Assembly (NCBI GenBank): GCA_947561585.1
Contig: CANNZV010001114.1
Location: 235,089-299,088 of the forward strand
Reading direction: 5' to 3'
DNA: 64,000 nt
DNA from: Caprella mutica
Lineage: Eukaryota; Arthropoda; Malacostraca; Amphipoda; Caprellidae
The notes under the pieces were generated by a model. It was given only the letters and a program-made list of their open reading frames with translations, searched no databases and was not told where the DNA came from. The position numbers and the translations under genes are program-made. Position 1 is the stretch's first letter. The number at the start of each line of letters is the position of its first letter. Below, piece by piece: positions 45,964 to 56,706 of this stretch.

Positions 45964-46601
45964 CTGTAGCACGGATAAAATAGGGAATTATTATATTTTT
46001 ATGTAATTTCGTAATTGATATGGAAATATAGAACAATTTATTTCATGAATAAATCTGGTAATTTTTTTTATTTAATATTGTTGCCTAATTGATAATCCCT
46101 GAACAAGTTAAAATAGATTTAGAATGTAGAGTTATAAATAAACAACGTTGAAATATTCTTAATTTTATTCCTTATGTTTAATGTTTTATGTTATCTTTTT
46201 CAGAATAAAAAAGTGTATTTAAATGAAATATTATATTTATATAGTGAAAATATGTATAATTGAAAGTAATAGATAAAAAAATTATTGATAATACCTTTCA
46301 AATTATAAATTTGACCTGTGTGGGTCTAATGGATTTATAAAGCCAGTGTAAGAAATAACGGTCAAATTGATCCACTTCGATAGTCCCTTGGACTCAATGA
46401 TTGATCCGCTTCGAGAGTCCCTTGGACTCAATGTTTTTCGCCAGTATAACATCACTTCTAACTTCTAAGTTCTTTTACTAACTCATTTCAAGTCACTTGA
46501 GGATTATTTGTAGCAGTTCTTGTCAAGATACTCAGTACACTCACTATTAGTTATTTTCTACCTAGACGTAGTAAATTGTACAAATTAAATGATTGTAATA
46601 T

Positions 46602-47580
46602 TATACCGTATGACTCAAAAAAAGTGGGCAAAAATAAAATCCCTTTAACTCAAAAACTAATCAACGTAGCAAATTAAAACAGAGACCATATTAAAAGGCA
46701 AATCCTTAAGTTTCATTTGGTTTTTAACAAATGTTCAAAATGTCCACCTTGTTATTCAATACAGAGATCTATCAGCTTCTTAAAATTGTTGATTACTTTC
46801 GCCTAAGTCTCTTGATTGATTGATGCGATTACTTCTTGAATGAGAAGACCTTTTGTATAACAAATCCCCAAAGAAAATAGTGCAGAGGCGAAAGGTCAGG
46901 TGATCTGGCTGGCCGTGGAAACTTAGTACGGTGTGATATAATTTTGTCTCCGAAGCGAGCTTTCAACCACTCCAATGCAGGCAAAGAAGTATGGGAGGTC
47001 GCGCCATCTTGCTGAAACCAAACATCGGGGCTAATGTAAACATTCATAACATTACTTAACATTTCAATGTAGGCTTCATTTGTTACAGAGCGGGCATTTC
47101 CTGAGATTGCATCTTCAAAAAGTATGGGTCGTAGATTCTATTCGCACTCACTTAACATCAAAAGTGAACCTTTCGGGAGTGAAGCGGTTTCTGAATTACT
47201 GGTATTGGTCTTACAGAACTCCAGTAACGACATTTTTGCTTGTTCACAAAACCATCAAGATAAATATGGGACTCGTCTCAAAACACTATATAGTGTTAAC
47301 ATTTAGAGTTCCTTGCTCTTTTGCCTGATTAATTCGTTGACAAAAGTGCAGTCTTCGAACATTGTCATCCTGTGTGAGTGTTTGTGACGTCTGCATTTTG
47401 TAAGGAGTCAGTTTCATATTTTTTCTATGAATCCATTTTCTAAGGAAATGTTTGGATACATGAAATAAAAACTTGATATTACGCTCTTTTTAACAGTTTT
47501 TGTTTCTAGCTGATATGTTAATTATTTTTGGAATTATAGCGACTTATTCTTCGCCCACTATTTTTGTGTCATACGGTATA
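46602..47580 (-). mobile_element. Tc1/mariner-superfamily element with deleted transposase
   Basis: The inverted ends TATACCGTATGACTCAAAAA and TTTTTGTGTCATACGGTATA share about 28 bp, including GTGGGC. A transposase on the minus strand starts at an ATG near 47420 (MKLTPYKMQTSQTLTQDDNV, then a stop), and its catalytic end survives at 47062-46829. There VWFQQDGATSHTSLPALEWL carries the second acidic residue and RPARSPDLSPLHYFLWG the region of the third. About half of a normal transposase is missing, so this is a relic. Confidence 0.8.
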
Positions 47581-48097
47581 CCTAGAAATTAAAATGATAT
47601 TACGAACTCTGGTCTCGTAAGTCCTCTAAATATTGATAAGATGAATTCTTATTAATGAGATTAAAATACTTAATAAGATGTAAGTACGCGTGTTAGATTA
47701 ACGTCTTATGTAACAATTTAATAATGCGCCATGAATACTTCTTATACTTGTAGATTTTTAATGTTATTATTTTAGGATAGAAGTTATTTAGATAGTAAAA
47801 TATGGATTTTGATCGAATATGTAAAAGCTGTAAATTTGCAACGCGGAGATAATTAATTTGGCTAAAATTATTAAATAAGATTATATTATAATGCCCAATA
47901 TTAACTGTAGGATGGAAAACAGAAAATAATTTCAATTGTAACAAAAATCTATTGATTAAATGTGTACTGTCTACTTTTATTCATTTTATAATAATTTAGT
48001 AAATTATGGTTATATCGAGGAATAATTTATAGGTAAAAATTATTCTCAATAGAACTTGAATATTTTTTTAGTGGAAAGAAACATTTATAGAACTCAC

Positions 48098-48252
48098 TTG
48101 TGTTATAAGTTTTTCCATCCAATATCTTCATCTTGTGACTTATTGCAGAGGGACAGCTGATGTAGAGGTAACTGGTACTGGCCAATTTACTGAGAAGAAC
48201 ACGAGGACTGAAATCAGTAACCAGACAGCCACGGAACAATGTGATGGTGCAT
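48098..48252 (-). CDS. NLR-like gene, exon 3 (LRR-like, cassette 1)
   Basis: 155 nt between acceptor TCCATTCGTTTCAG and donor GTGAGT, phase 2 in, phase 1 out. It encodes CTITLFRGCLVTDFSPRVLL, then SKLASTSYLYISCPSAISHK, then MKILDGKTYN. Same opening and closing pattern as exon 8. Six bases shorter than exon 8 but with the same phases. Confidence 0.8.
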
Positions 48253-48418
48253 CTGAAACGAATGGAATAACTTTCACATTCATATCAAATGAGAAACGAA
48301 TTAAATAAAACAAATTAACGGTTTAAAGTAAATTTACATCAGATGTATAGAGATTCCTAATGGTTATATTTCAAATTATTAAGAATATTACAATGGTTCA
48401 TTTACTATTTTATATATA

Positions 48419-49686
48419 TACAGGGTGTCCCAAAAAAGCCAATACCCAAATTTCAAAGGCTGTAATTCAAAACTATGAGACTTACAAAAAATTGGAAAAT
48501 CACATTTTGTTCCTCAACATTTTTTCCATCTCTGTACAAAATTTCAGCTGAATTTATCAAAATGGTTTTCTAAAAGTAGTATTTATACTGAAAAACCTGT
48601 TTGCGCACTTTTGTTAAACTTCGAATTTTATGATATTTAAACCATGTTTTTAATAACTTTCAACCGTTTTTAAGATGGTTTATTAAGAAACATTGATAAA
48701 AATCATGAAAGCTCTTTGTTAAAATGCCACTGAAATATAAAAACAATCGAATTGTTCCTCTTATCAAATTTTTCCTTCAGTGTGTTCTTTGTTTTTTGCA
48801 GTATTTTTAGTGACAGATACTAAAAACTTGTTTGCGCACTTACTCTAAAACTTTGCGCACTTTCAGTAAAATATTCTGCAAGAAAATGTGAATTAGGACA
48901 TTACTAAATCTACATTCAACAGAATTGTAACTTTGGATTTTAAGTGGCATCTTTACCAGATGCATGAGCGGAACATTCTCCTCGATACAGATCTTCCTCG
49001 ACAGATGAATTTTGCTCAATGGGTTTTGCAAAGAAATGTTCGATTTGTGGATGATATTGTGGTTCACGTTGACGCAAGACGCTTTGCATTTGAATGTCAA
49101 ATTAAAATAATCGCGACGTTTGCACATATCCACCAAAGAATCAAACTCTTAATTTAAACTTTGACGTAGGAATTTCGAGAGAAAAATGGTCTGTGTGGAT
49201 GGGATTTGGTGGGAGTGGACACGCGTCATTGGTAGTGACGCGTACGTCATTTATAGTGACATACTAATGACGTACTAACTATATCAAATCATTACATCAC
49301 AGTCCTTATTTTCACAAAAAAAAAATATTTTAAATGAAGTTGGATACCTTGTTCCAATAAATAACAGGATCGTTCCCAGACCTTGAGAAAAACATGAAAA
49401 CAGAATCACTTGAACCTAGTGGATTCAGAACGGTGCTCCTGTACATGTGCGCAGAACACTTTTCTTTGCTCCAGCTGCAAACAAAAGTGCACAAACTGGT
49501 TTTCAGTATCGGTCACTAGAAATACTACTTTCAGAAAATTATTTGATAAATTCAGCTGAAATTTTTTACAGAGATGGAAAAAATGTTGAGAAACAAAATG
49601 TGATTTTCCAATTTTTTGTAAGTCTCATAGTTTTTGAATTACAGCCTTTGAAATTTGGGTATCGGTTTTTTTTGGGACACCCTGTA
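48419..49686. mobile_element. TA-target element with long TIRs (CAGGGTGTCCCAAAAAA)
   Basis: TA at 48419-48420 and 49685-49686. The inverted ends start CAGGGTGTCCCAAAAAAGCC and remain recognisable for about 170 bp (GGCTGTAATTCAAAACTATGAG, TTTCAGCTGAATTTATCAAA). On the plus strand 48933-49157 encodes FKWHLYQMHERNILLDTDLP then RQMNFAQWVLQRN, like the region ahead of the catalytic core in mariner-type transposases, out of context and truncated. It lies in the intron between exons 2 and 3. Confidence 0.75.
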
Positions 49687-49926
49687 TAGACATAGTTATC
49701 AACTATCAAATATTTGTGAAAATTAAATCTTCATAAAAAATTGTTTATCAATATTAAGGTGAGTGATAACGAAATTTATATTGTTTGGGAAAATTAATAT
49801 AGGTTTACCCTAAATTAATATAATAGCTGTGATATTAATACATGAATAATTAATATTGAAAATATAATTTAAAGTGACCATATTAGTAATTATTTGAATG
49901 ATTAATAATTATGGCCACCAACATAC

Positions 49927-50316
49927 TTGATTTTCTTCAATTTTTTGAAGAGGTCATCGTCAAAACTTTTGAATTCATCATGACTTTTTCTCATGTTCAG
50001 CGCCAATGATTTCGTCTGGCCAATGTTCAGGTCGTTGGTTCTCCTTGTCGCACTGATTTGAGCGTGATAGATTGCTTCCACTAGGGATTTCACCCTCTTG
50101 TAATCTTCTACAGCGAAGCTTAAATGAGAAGCTACAGCTAGTGACATCATTTTGATAATGACATTGTCATGTTTTGTATCGGATATCAAGTCTAAGCAGA
50201 AAGGATAATCTGGCTGAACATCGTTAGCCATAATCTCTGATATGGCTGCAGCAATCTTCCCAATTTCGCCAGTAGAATGAAGTTTCAGTATGAGGAAGCG
50301 AAACACATTTAGATAT
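49927..50316 (-). CDS. NLR-like gene, exon 2 (opening exon of cassette 1)
   Basis: 390 nt between acceptor TTTTCTTTTCTCATTGACAG and donor GTATGT, phase 2 in and out, reading on from exon 1 without a stop. It encodes a helical region: YLNVFRFLILKLHSTGEIGK, then IAAAISEIMANDVQPDYPFC, through ATRRTNDLNIGQTKSLALNM, and ends EFKSFDDDLFKKLKKIK. Following a NACHT and its winged-helix-like end, such helices correspond in position to the linker before the LRRs of NLR proteins. The end is homologous to exon 7. Confidence 0.85.
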
Positions 50317-50915
50317 CTGTCAATGAGAAAAGAAAAAATTTAAATAAGGCTGCTTAGTAGAAAATGAACAAAGAAATAATAAAAATATATTGATAATACT
50401 AATTGAATGTGGTAAGAATATTTAAAAAATTGCTAGTTTTCTTTTATTTAGATATAAAAGTATAGAAATTTTATTGACCATAATTTATTCATATTTTGAA
50501 TCACTTAATAATCAATCTATTACAAATGTTAATTATTTGAATAATAATTTGAAACATTCTTAGTATTCAATTAAATCAAATTTTGGTCATTACAAATACT
50601 CATCATATTTTTTTCCAGATATTAGCATCTCAATGGAATTTCAAATTTCAGTGAAAAATTATAATATTTTCGAATACTATAATCTCAAATCTATTTCTAT
50701 TGATACTGAAATTGTGTTCTAGATTTTTAATTTAATTTTTTCACTCTATTTTACGTTAATTAGATCAGGATCAATACTATTTTAAAATCATTTAAAACAA
50801 GATATAATATACAAGGAAGGTTTAGTATCATTGAATGTATTTATTCGATAATACTAAATACTAATCATGATAACGAATATCTTATAATAACAACTTGAAT
50901 ATATACTAGACTTAC
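50317..50915 (-). other. NLR-like gene intron 1
   Basis: 599 bp from donor GTAAGT to acceptor TTGACAG; AT-rich, no repeat or ORF of note. The other introns by exon pair: 2-3, 49926-48253; 3-4, 48097-45964; 4-5, 45785-37961; 5-6, 37834-37605; 6-7, 37520-36281; 7-8, 35995-31996; 8-9, 31834-26980; 9-10, 26801-20880; 10-11, 20753-20480. The large ones are made of transposons and satellites. Confidence 0.75.
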
Positions 50916-52774
50916 CCTTCCATTTTGTTTTCAAACGAATGAGGCGAGAGATCCAGAAATCCGATAAATTGTTGCTTCGAAATAGTAGTAACATTAACGC
51001 TGTCCAGTCTATTTTGTATAGCAAGTGATGCAAAGAATTCATGGATGGAGAGATGGAAGAAAGAGTACGTTTTTGCTATTAGAAAGCACTCTGAAATTTC
51101 TGGTATCAGAACGTTCTCTAATAGATTGTCCATATCTTTAACACTAGGACATGCTCTTTTACAAGACTTTTTCAATAGTTCATACTGTTTTGTATTGAAG
51201 ACTGTTTTCCCGAGTCCTATGAGTTGAAGACTGTGTTCACAAATGATGTCAATGATAGTTTGTGCTGAATCAGAGGCTCCATCATTAGATAACTTTTGAG
51301 AGATTCCGTTCAAAATCTGTTTGTAGATTCCATTGAATACATCTACTTCATTTGTCAACTGCAATTCATTTCCAGGTGTCATGTAGAGCGTACAGTAGAA
51401 GGACAATAGCAACGGAGTGTTGAAAACTTCTTTGACTTTCTGGTTGAGATTTTTGAACTTTTTAACCATCTCCTCTTCATTCACACCAGGAAGTTGCGCT
51501 GCGTAGCTCCTAATAAGCTCAGTTTGATCATTTTGATCAGTCATTTTCTGTAGAGACATTACGTCATACTCCAATCCTCGGGTGCTTAGATCTGTCTTCA
51601 GCTCATTTGCTGCTTTTATTCTGCTTGATATGACACATGAAGCATTTTCATTCTTGCTGCAGAATTCGATAGCCGAGTTAGTGAGTTTTCTTGATTGTTC
51701 ATTTGCCTCATCGAATCCATCTATGAGGAAAAGTACTCCGTCAATTAGGCGGAGTGAATCCAGGACTTCGTACTTATCGAAGTGAGCAAAGGCTTTGGAC
51801 AATAAAGCCTTGCAACATTCTCCCAAATGAATGTAATTATCAGTTTGGCATTTTATAAGGAATGCTAACTTTAAATTATTAGATCTGCCGAAGCTCGATT
51901 GTTCTTCAAGTATTATTGCCCTGTACACTCTATTCAATAGAGTAGATTTGCCAGAACCTGCAGTAGCTTCAATAATTGTAAAATCTTTGGATGTTTTTGA
52001 AATGAATGAATGCCATTCAATTCTTTCCATATTCCTAGATGGAATGGTTAGGAAAACATTTCGGAAAGCTCTATTGAGTTCAATTCTCACTGCGGTATTT
52101 CCGGGCAAAGATATCGTCTGTTTCTGTAGTCTGTCTTTCATCTCGTCAATGCATTCTTCTGAAAGTATGAAATCCTTAAGAAATCTTACTCTCAATTCTC
52201 TATCATATGTGATATTTTGAATTATCGATTCGAATTTGTCATCAGCTCTATTGGTCATCTGATCAATTTCGACATGGTTTGTAATATCATAGAGATTACA
52301 TGCAGCAATTAGACACCTTCGTATTATATCCTTGAGATTTTTAATGAAATTTCTGTCTCTGAGTTTCTCTGCCTCGTGGCTCACATCATTTCTCATCTTT
52401 TTGATTTCTCTCAAATGCCACTCAACTGAATTTGGGTCGTTCAGTTGCCTCTCGTGATCTCTTGACCAATTCTTAGCTATTTTTTCACTACAAATCATTG
52501 GTAATATCTCGTACAGGAAAGTAACGTCAAAAGATTTACAAGATCTCTCTTGAAGTTTACTTAGATTTTTTTCTTTCCATTTTCTCTCATAAGTTTGGTT
52601 TCTAAAGAAATCTGATATGCCGACATTATCGAAATGTTCTCCAAGGGTTTGATTGGATTCATTTTTCCACACGACACCAATTATTTCGTGGAATGGTATC
52701 ACAGAACAGTGAAAGTTTGCAATACTGTTTCTCAGTATATACGGAAGATCATCTTTTGTTGGAGGATCAGCCAT
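50916..52774 (-). CDS. NLR-like gene, exon 1: HEPN-like plus NACHT NTPase
   Basis: 619 codons plus two bases, ending at donor GTAAGT. Residues about 20-165 look like the DZIP3-type HEPN domain that precedes NACHT in some animal NLR-like proteins; RNDVSH at 128-133 is the HEPN Rx4H signature. The NACHT domain follows: Walker A ATAGSGKST (270-278), Walker B GVLFLIDGFDEA (346-357), sensor-like CVISSR (380-385), TPLLLSFYCTLY (453-464) and FFHLSIHEFFASLA (572-585), the usual NLR close of the winged-helix region. All nucleotide-binding residues are present, so it could act as an ATP-driven oligomerisation switch. ATG at 52774 is chosen because an upstream in-frame TGA sits just downstream of an acceptor-like TTTACGCAG, which suggests a 5' UTR exon further up. 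The function as a cytosolic sensor is inferred. Confidence 0.9.
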
Positions 52775-52948
52775 TGTTGTAAATGCGTTGGATGAGCGAC
52801 CGATTTTTCATCTGCGTAAAAAAAAAATATATATTTAACTAATCATAGAAATATCTTTTTATCTATTTTTTTTATCTAATTAATTCCATTATAGGAAAAA
52901 CATACACAACATGTTGTATATATTTACATATATAAATATATTGATGTT
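52775..52948 (-). promoter_or_regulatory. upstream of NLR-like exon 1: probable 5' UTR and acceptor
   Basis: TTTTTTTTTACGCAG on the minus strand (about 52815-52829) is an acceptor-like sequence followed by an in-frame TGA, then the ATG at 52774. No TATA-Inr pair was recognised before the satellite starts at 52949, so the promoter and a first non-coding exon may lie beyond it. Confidence 0.4.
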
Positions 52949-54297
52949 TTATTGAGCTATCTGATCTACTATTGAGCTATCTGATCTACTGCTGAGCTAT
53001 CTGATCTACTGTTGAGCTATCTGATCTACTGCTGAGCTATCTGATCCACTGTTGAGCTATCTGATCTACTGATGAGCTATCTGATCTACTGCTGAGCTTT
53101 CTGATCTACTGCTGAGCTATCTGATCTACTGCTGAGCTATCTGATCTACTGTTGAGCTATCTGATCTACTGATGAGCTATCTGATCTACTGATGAGCTAT
53201 CTGATCAACTGCTGAGCTTTCTGATCTACTGCTGAGCTATCTGATCTACTGCTGAGCTATCTGATCTACTGTTGAGCTATCTGATCTACTGATGAGCTAT
53301 CTGATCTACTGCTGAGCTTTCTGATCTACTACTAAGCTATCTGATCTACTGCTGAGCTATCTGATCTACTGCTGAGCTATCTGATCTACTGTTGAGCTAT
53401 CTGATCTACTGATGAGCTATCTGATCAACTGCTGAGCTATCTAATCTACTGATGAGCTATCTGATCTACAGTTGAGCTATCTGATCTACTGTTGAGCTAT
53501 CTGATCTACTGCAGAGCTATCTGATTTACTACTGAGCTATCTGATCTACTGCTGAGCTATCTGATCTACTGTTGAGCTATCTGATCTACTGATGAGCTAT
53601 CTGATCAACTGCTGAGCTATCTAATCTACCGATGAGCTATCTGATCTACAGCTGAGCTATCTGATCTACTGTTGAGCTATCTGATCTACTGCAGAGCTAT
53701 CTGATTTACTACTGAGCTATCTGATCTACTGCTGAGCTATCTGATCTACTGTTGAGCTATCTGATCTACAGATGAGCTATCTGATCTACTGCAGAGCTAT
53801 CTGATTTACTACTGAGCTATCTGATCTACTGCTGAGCTATCTGATCTACTGTTGAGCTATCTGATCTACTGCAGAGCTATCTGATTTACTACTGAGCTAT
53901 CTGATCTACTGCTGAGCTATCTGATCTACTGTTGAGCTATCTGATCTACAGATGAGCTATCTGATCTACTGTTGAGCCATCTGATCTACTGCAGAGCTAT
54001 CTGATTTACTACTGAGCTATCTAATCTACTGCTGAGCTATCTAATCTACTGCTGAGCTATCTGATCTACTGCTGAGCTATCTGATCTACTGATGAGCTAT
54101 CTGATCTACTGTTAAGCTATCTGATCTACTGTTGAGCTATCTGATCTACTGATGAGCTATCTGATCTTCTGTTGAGCTATCTGATCTACTGTTGAGCTCT
54201 CTGATCTACTGCTGAGCTATCTGATCTACTGCTGAGCTATCTGATCTACTGCAGAGCTATCTGATTTACTACTGAGCTATCTGATCTACTGCTGAGC
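52949..54297. repeat. 20-bp satellite GAGCTATCTGATCTACTGCT, about 67 copies
   Basis: Highly regular 20-bp units with the variable base triplet before GAGC (GCT, GTT, GAT, GCA, ACT) forming longer higher-order patterns, for example a repeated block with GATTTACTACTGAGC. It begins about 170 bp upstream of exon 1 of the NLR-like gene and ends at the LTR of the next element, which appears to have inserted in it. Confidence 0.97.
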
Positions 54298-54298
54298 T

Positions 54299-55189
54299 TG
54301 TTAGAAATTGAACGATATAAACGAATATTATATATTTATATAATATTAGACTGTGTGTTCAACTCTAACTATATGTCCTATTTGAATATATTATTATTAT
54401 ATATTGAACATTATATTATATTATATTATATTAAATATATATTTACATATATTGAATATTATATTATACTATATTATATTATACTATCGAATATTATACT
54501 TATATTATATTAACATATGTGCAATCTGAGACTATGTGTACGAGTCGATTAACTTTTACCTAAAATTCTATATAATGATTAACTTACAATATCTGAATAG
54601 TATCTTGATTGCAAATGTTATAAGAAGGTGAATAAATTAGGATTTGAACTATCATTACCTATCATAAAAGTTGGCTATGCACAATTATCTATCTGTTCTG
54701 TCGGAGAGAGGATATAACTCACTAACTTTATTAGTTAAAAGATCACGGAGGCTCCATAAATGTTCCCCAAATTATAAATTGGATACTGTAACCAAGGACT
54801 TTAAAATCTAGCAAAAACTTGTAGCATAGTGGATTTTCGCTCCATTCTATTCCCTGAGAACCCAGTATAAAAGACTGTGGATTCCAAAGAACCCCGTTCT
54901 TATCGTAACCGAGTCTCTTCGCTGTGCATCTGGCACTATTCCCGTCCGTCCGTTCCGAATCCTCTTACCCGTGATCGGTATATATTGTGCATAGAACATA
55001 GTATGTTTTTAAACTGTGCGTGAACAAAATCTGTATCTTGTAATCCTGTACTTAATATTTTGAGAATAGTAATTCTAGAGTATATATAGAGTTGTTTTAT
55101 TTTTCCTGATTACTTAGGAATTTAATTAAAACTCATTGAATTAAAACTAGGTCAGCAAACACACTGACTAGTAATCTAGTTTTAAAATG
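54299..55189 (+). repeat. 5' LTR of the env-bearing element (approximate)
   Basis: Starts TGTTAGAAATTGAACG where the satellite ends and runs to just before the primer site. It contains TATAAAAG at 54866-54873, followed by a GC-richer stretch (CGTTCTTATCGTAACCGAGTC) suitable for a start site. The exact 3' boundary is uncertain without the other LTR. The first 240 bp are very AT-rich (TATATTATATT runs). Confidence 0.6.
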
Positions 55190-55207
55190 TGGCGCCCAAA
55201 CAGGGAC
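55190..55207 (+). promoter_or_regulatory. primer-binding site, tRNA-Lys(UUU) type
   Basis: TGGCGCCCAAACAGGGAC differs at one position from the complement of the 3' end of tRNA-Lys(UUU), and the difference allows a G-U pair. It begins 0-2 bases after the LTR end. Confidence 0.75.
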
Positions 55208-55381
55208 TTCTCTGAATTACTAATCAAATGCAAAATATATAAGTACAGGTGATACAGTGGTGGTGACTAATAACTCTAAGTAAGTGACCACAGTGAATGA
55301 GTGGAGAAAATTCCTCATTAAGGACGGAAGAAGAGTCGAACCCTCAGGATCAATCTGAGTAAAAGAAAGGGAGTAAGGACT

Positions 55382-55840
55382 GTGAAAGGCAGCAGCGCCA
55401 TCACGTCAGGGTGTAATCCACACCGCATTATCCACACAAGGTATTCTGTGTGAAGGACAGTGAAGGGCAGCAGCGCCATCACGTCAGGGTGTAATCCACA
55501 CCGCATAATCCACACAAGGTATTCTGTGTGAAGGACAGTGAAGGGCAGCAGCGCCATCACGTCAGGGTGTAAGTACCACTACACCACAAAGCCACACCGC
55601 GTAATCCACACAAGGTATTCTGTGTGAAGGACAGTGAAGGGCAGCAGCGCCATCACGTCAGGGTGTAATCCACACCGCATAATCCACACAAGGTATTCTG
55701 TGTGAAGGACAGTGAAGGGCAGCAGCGCCATCACGTCAGGGTGTAAGTACCACTATACCACAAAGCCACACCGCGTAATCCACACAAGGTATTCTGTGTG
55801 AAGGTCAGTGAAGGGCAGCAGCGCCATCACGTCAGGGTTT
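55382..55840 (+). repeat. about 80-bp tandem repeats in the retroelement leader
   Basis: Six copies of a unit containing GGGCAGCAGCGCCATCACG and CCACACAAGGTATTCTGTGTG; some copies carry an extra AAGTACCACTACACCACAAAG. The repeats occupy the untranslated leader between primer site and gag, where packaging or internal initiation signals may lie. The remaining leader, to 56706, has no ORF of interest. Confidence 0.85.
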
Positions 55841-56706
55841 CCGTACCAGCATTCCTTCAATGAGCAATCATCAGAACACTCTCAATATAGTATAACGAGA
55901 GACGTGAGACCTACGTGGCAAAACATTGCACGTACCACATAACCTCTAAACTGCCCCTCCGCCTTGTGTAATACCACACACACTCCGTATCTTCAACTTG
56001 ACCGTTGCCAGTGTGCGAGCCAGCAGTGCCTCCGGCTAGTGGAGACCTACTTCCCAGCGCAGCCGAAGAACTGGTATTCTTCAACTTGACCGTTGTCGCG
56101 TATGGCAGCAGTGCCCCAGGCTAGTTGAGACCTACTTCCTAGTGCAGTTAAAGAACTGGTATTCCCTACCGGTGTCTAAGGTCAGCGACCTTACGAGCAG
56201 CCAGCACTTCACATAGACATATTGCGTCACAACGCATAACACGTCATCACTTAGGAAGTTACATAACCCGTCTGAGATCTACGAGAATTTCTACGTAAGC
56301 TTAATCACTAGTATAAAGGGCTAAGTAACTAAAGAAATAATAGCAGAACGTCATCTGTTCTATTGAAGTATTGAGTAGTAAAAAATTGAAGCTAAAATTA
56401 TAGAATAAAAATTTAAGTCGAGCTAATTTAATAAGTTATATAACATTTTACCAAATTGTTGTAAATTATAAATCATAATTTAGGGGTATTACCACTAACA
56501 ACATAAAATACATAAATTATTGCATGGTTATGTTGTGTTACTAAAACTCTTAAAACTTGTACTGCATGCTGAGTATTGAATATTGCGTATCGTGTGTATT
56601 AATTGATTAATTACATAAGTTAATACGTATATATTACTAAAGGTGCTTGCGCTGATTATTATTTTTCCCATAAACTAATATTACTAGGATATTATAACAA
56701 GGGAAA

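Noticed and set aside
52949..54297. Possible CRISPR array
   Set aside because: Repeats are contiguous 20-bp units with no unique spacers, in a genome with introns and transposons. The same holds for the arrays at 4877-5104, 25170-25590 and 32385-32786.
55318..55560. 80-codon repeat ORF (PFTVLHTEYLVWIMRCGLHP units) on the minus strand
   Set aside because: Produced by the leader tandem repeats of the retroelement, on the non-coding strand.
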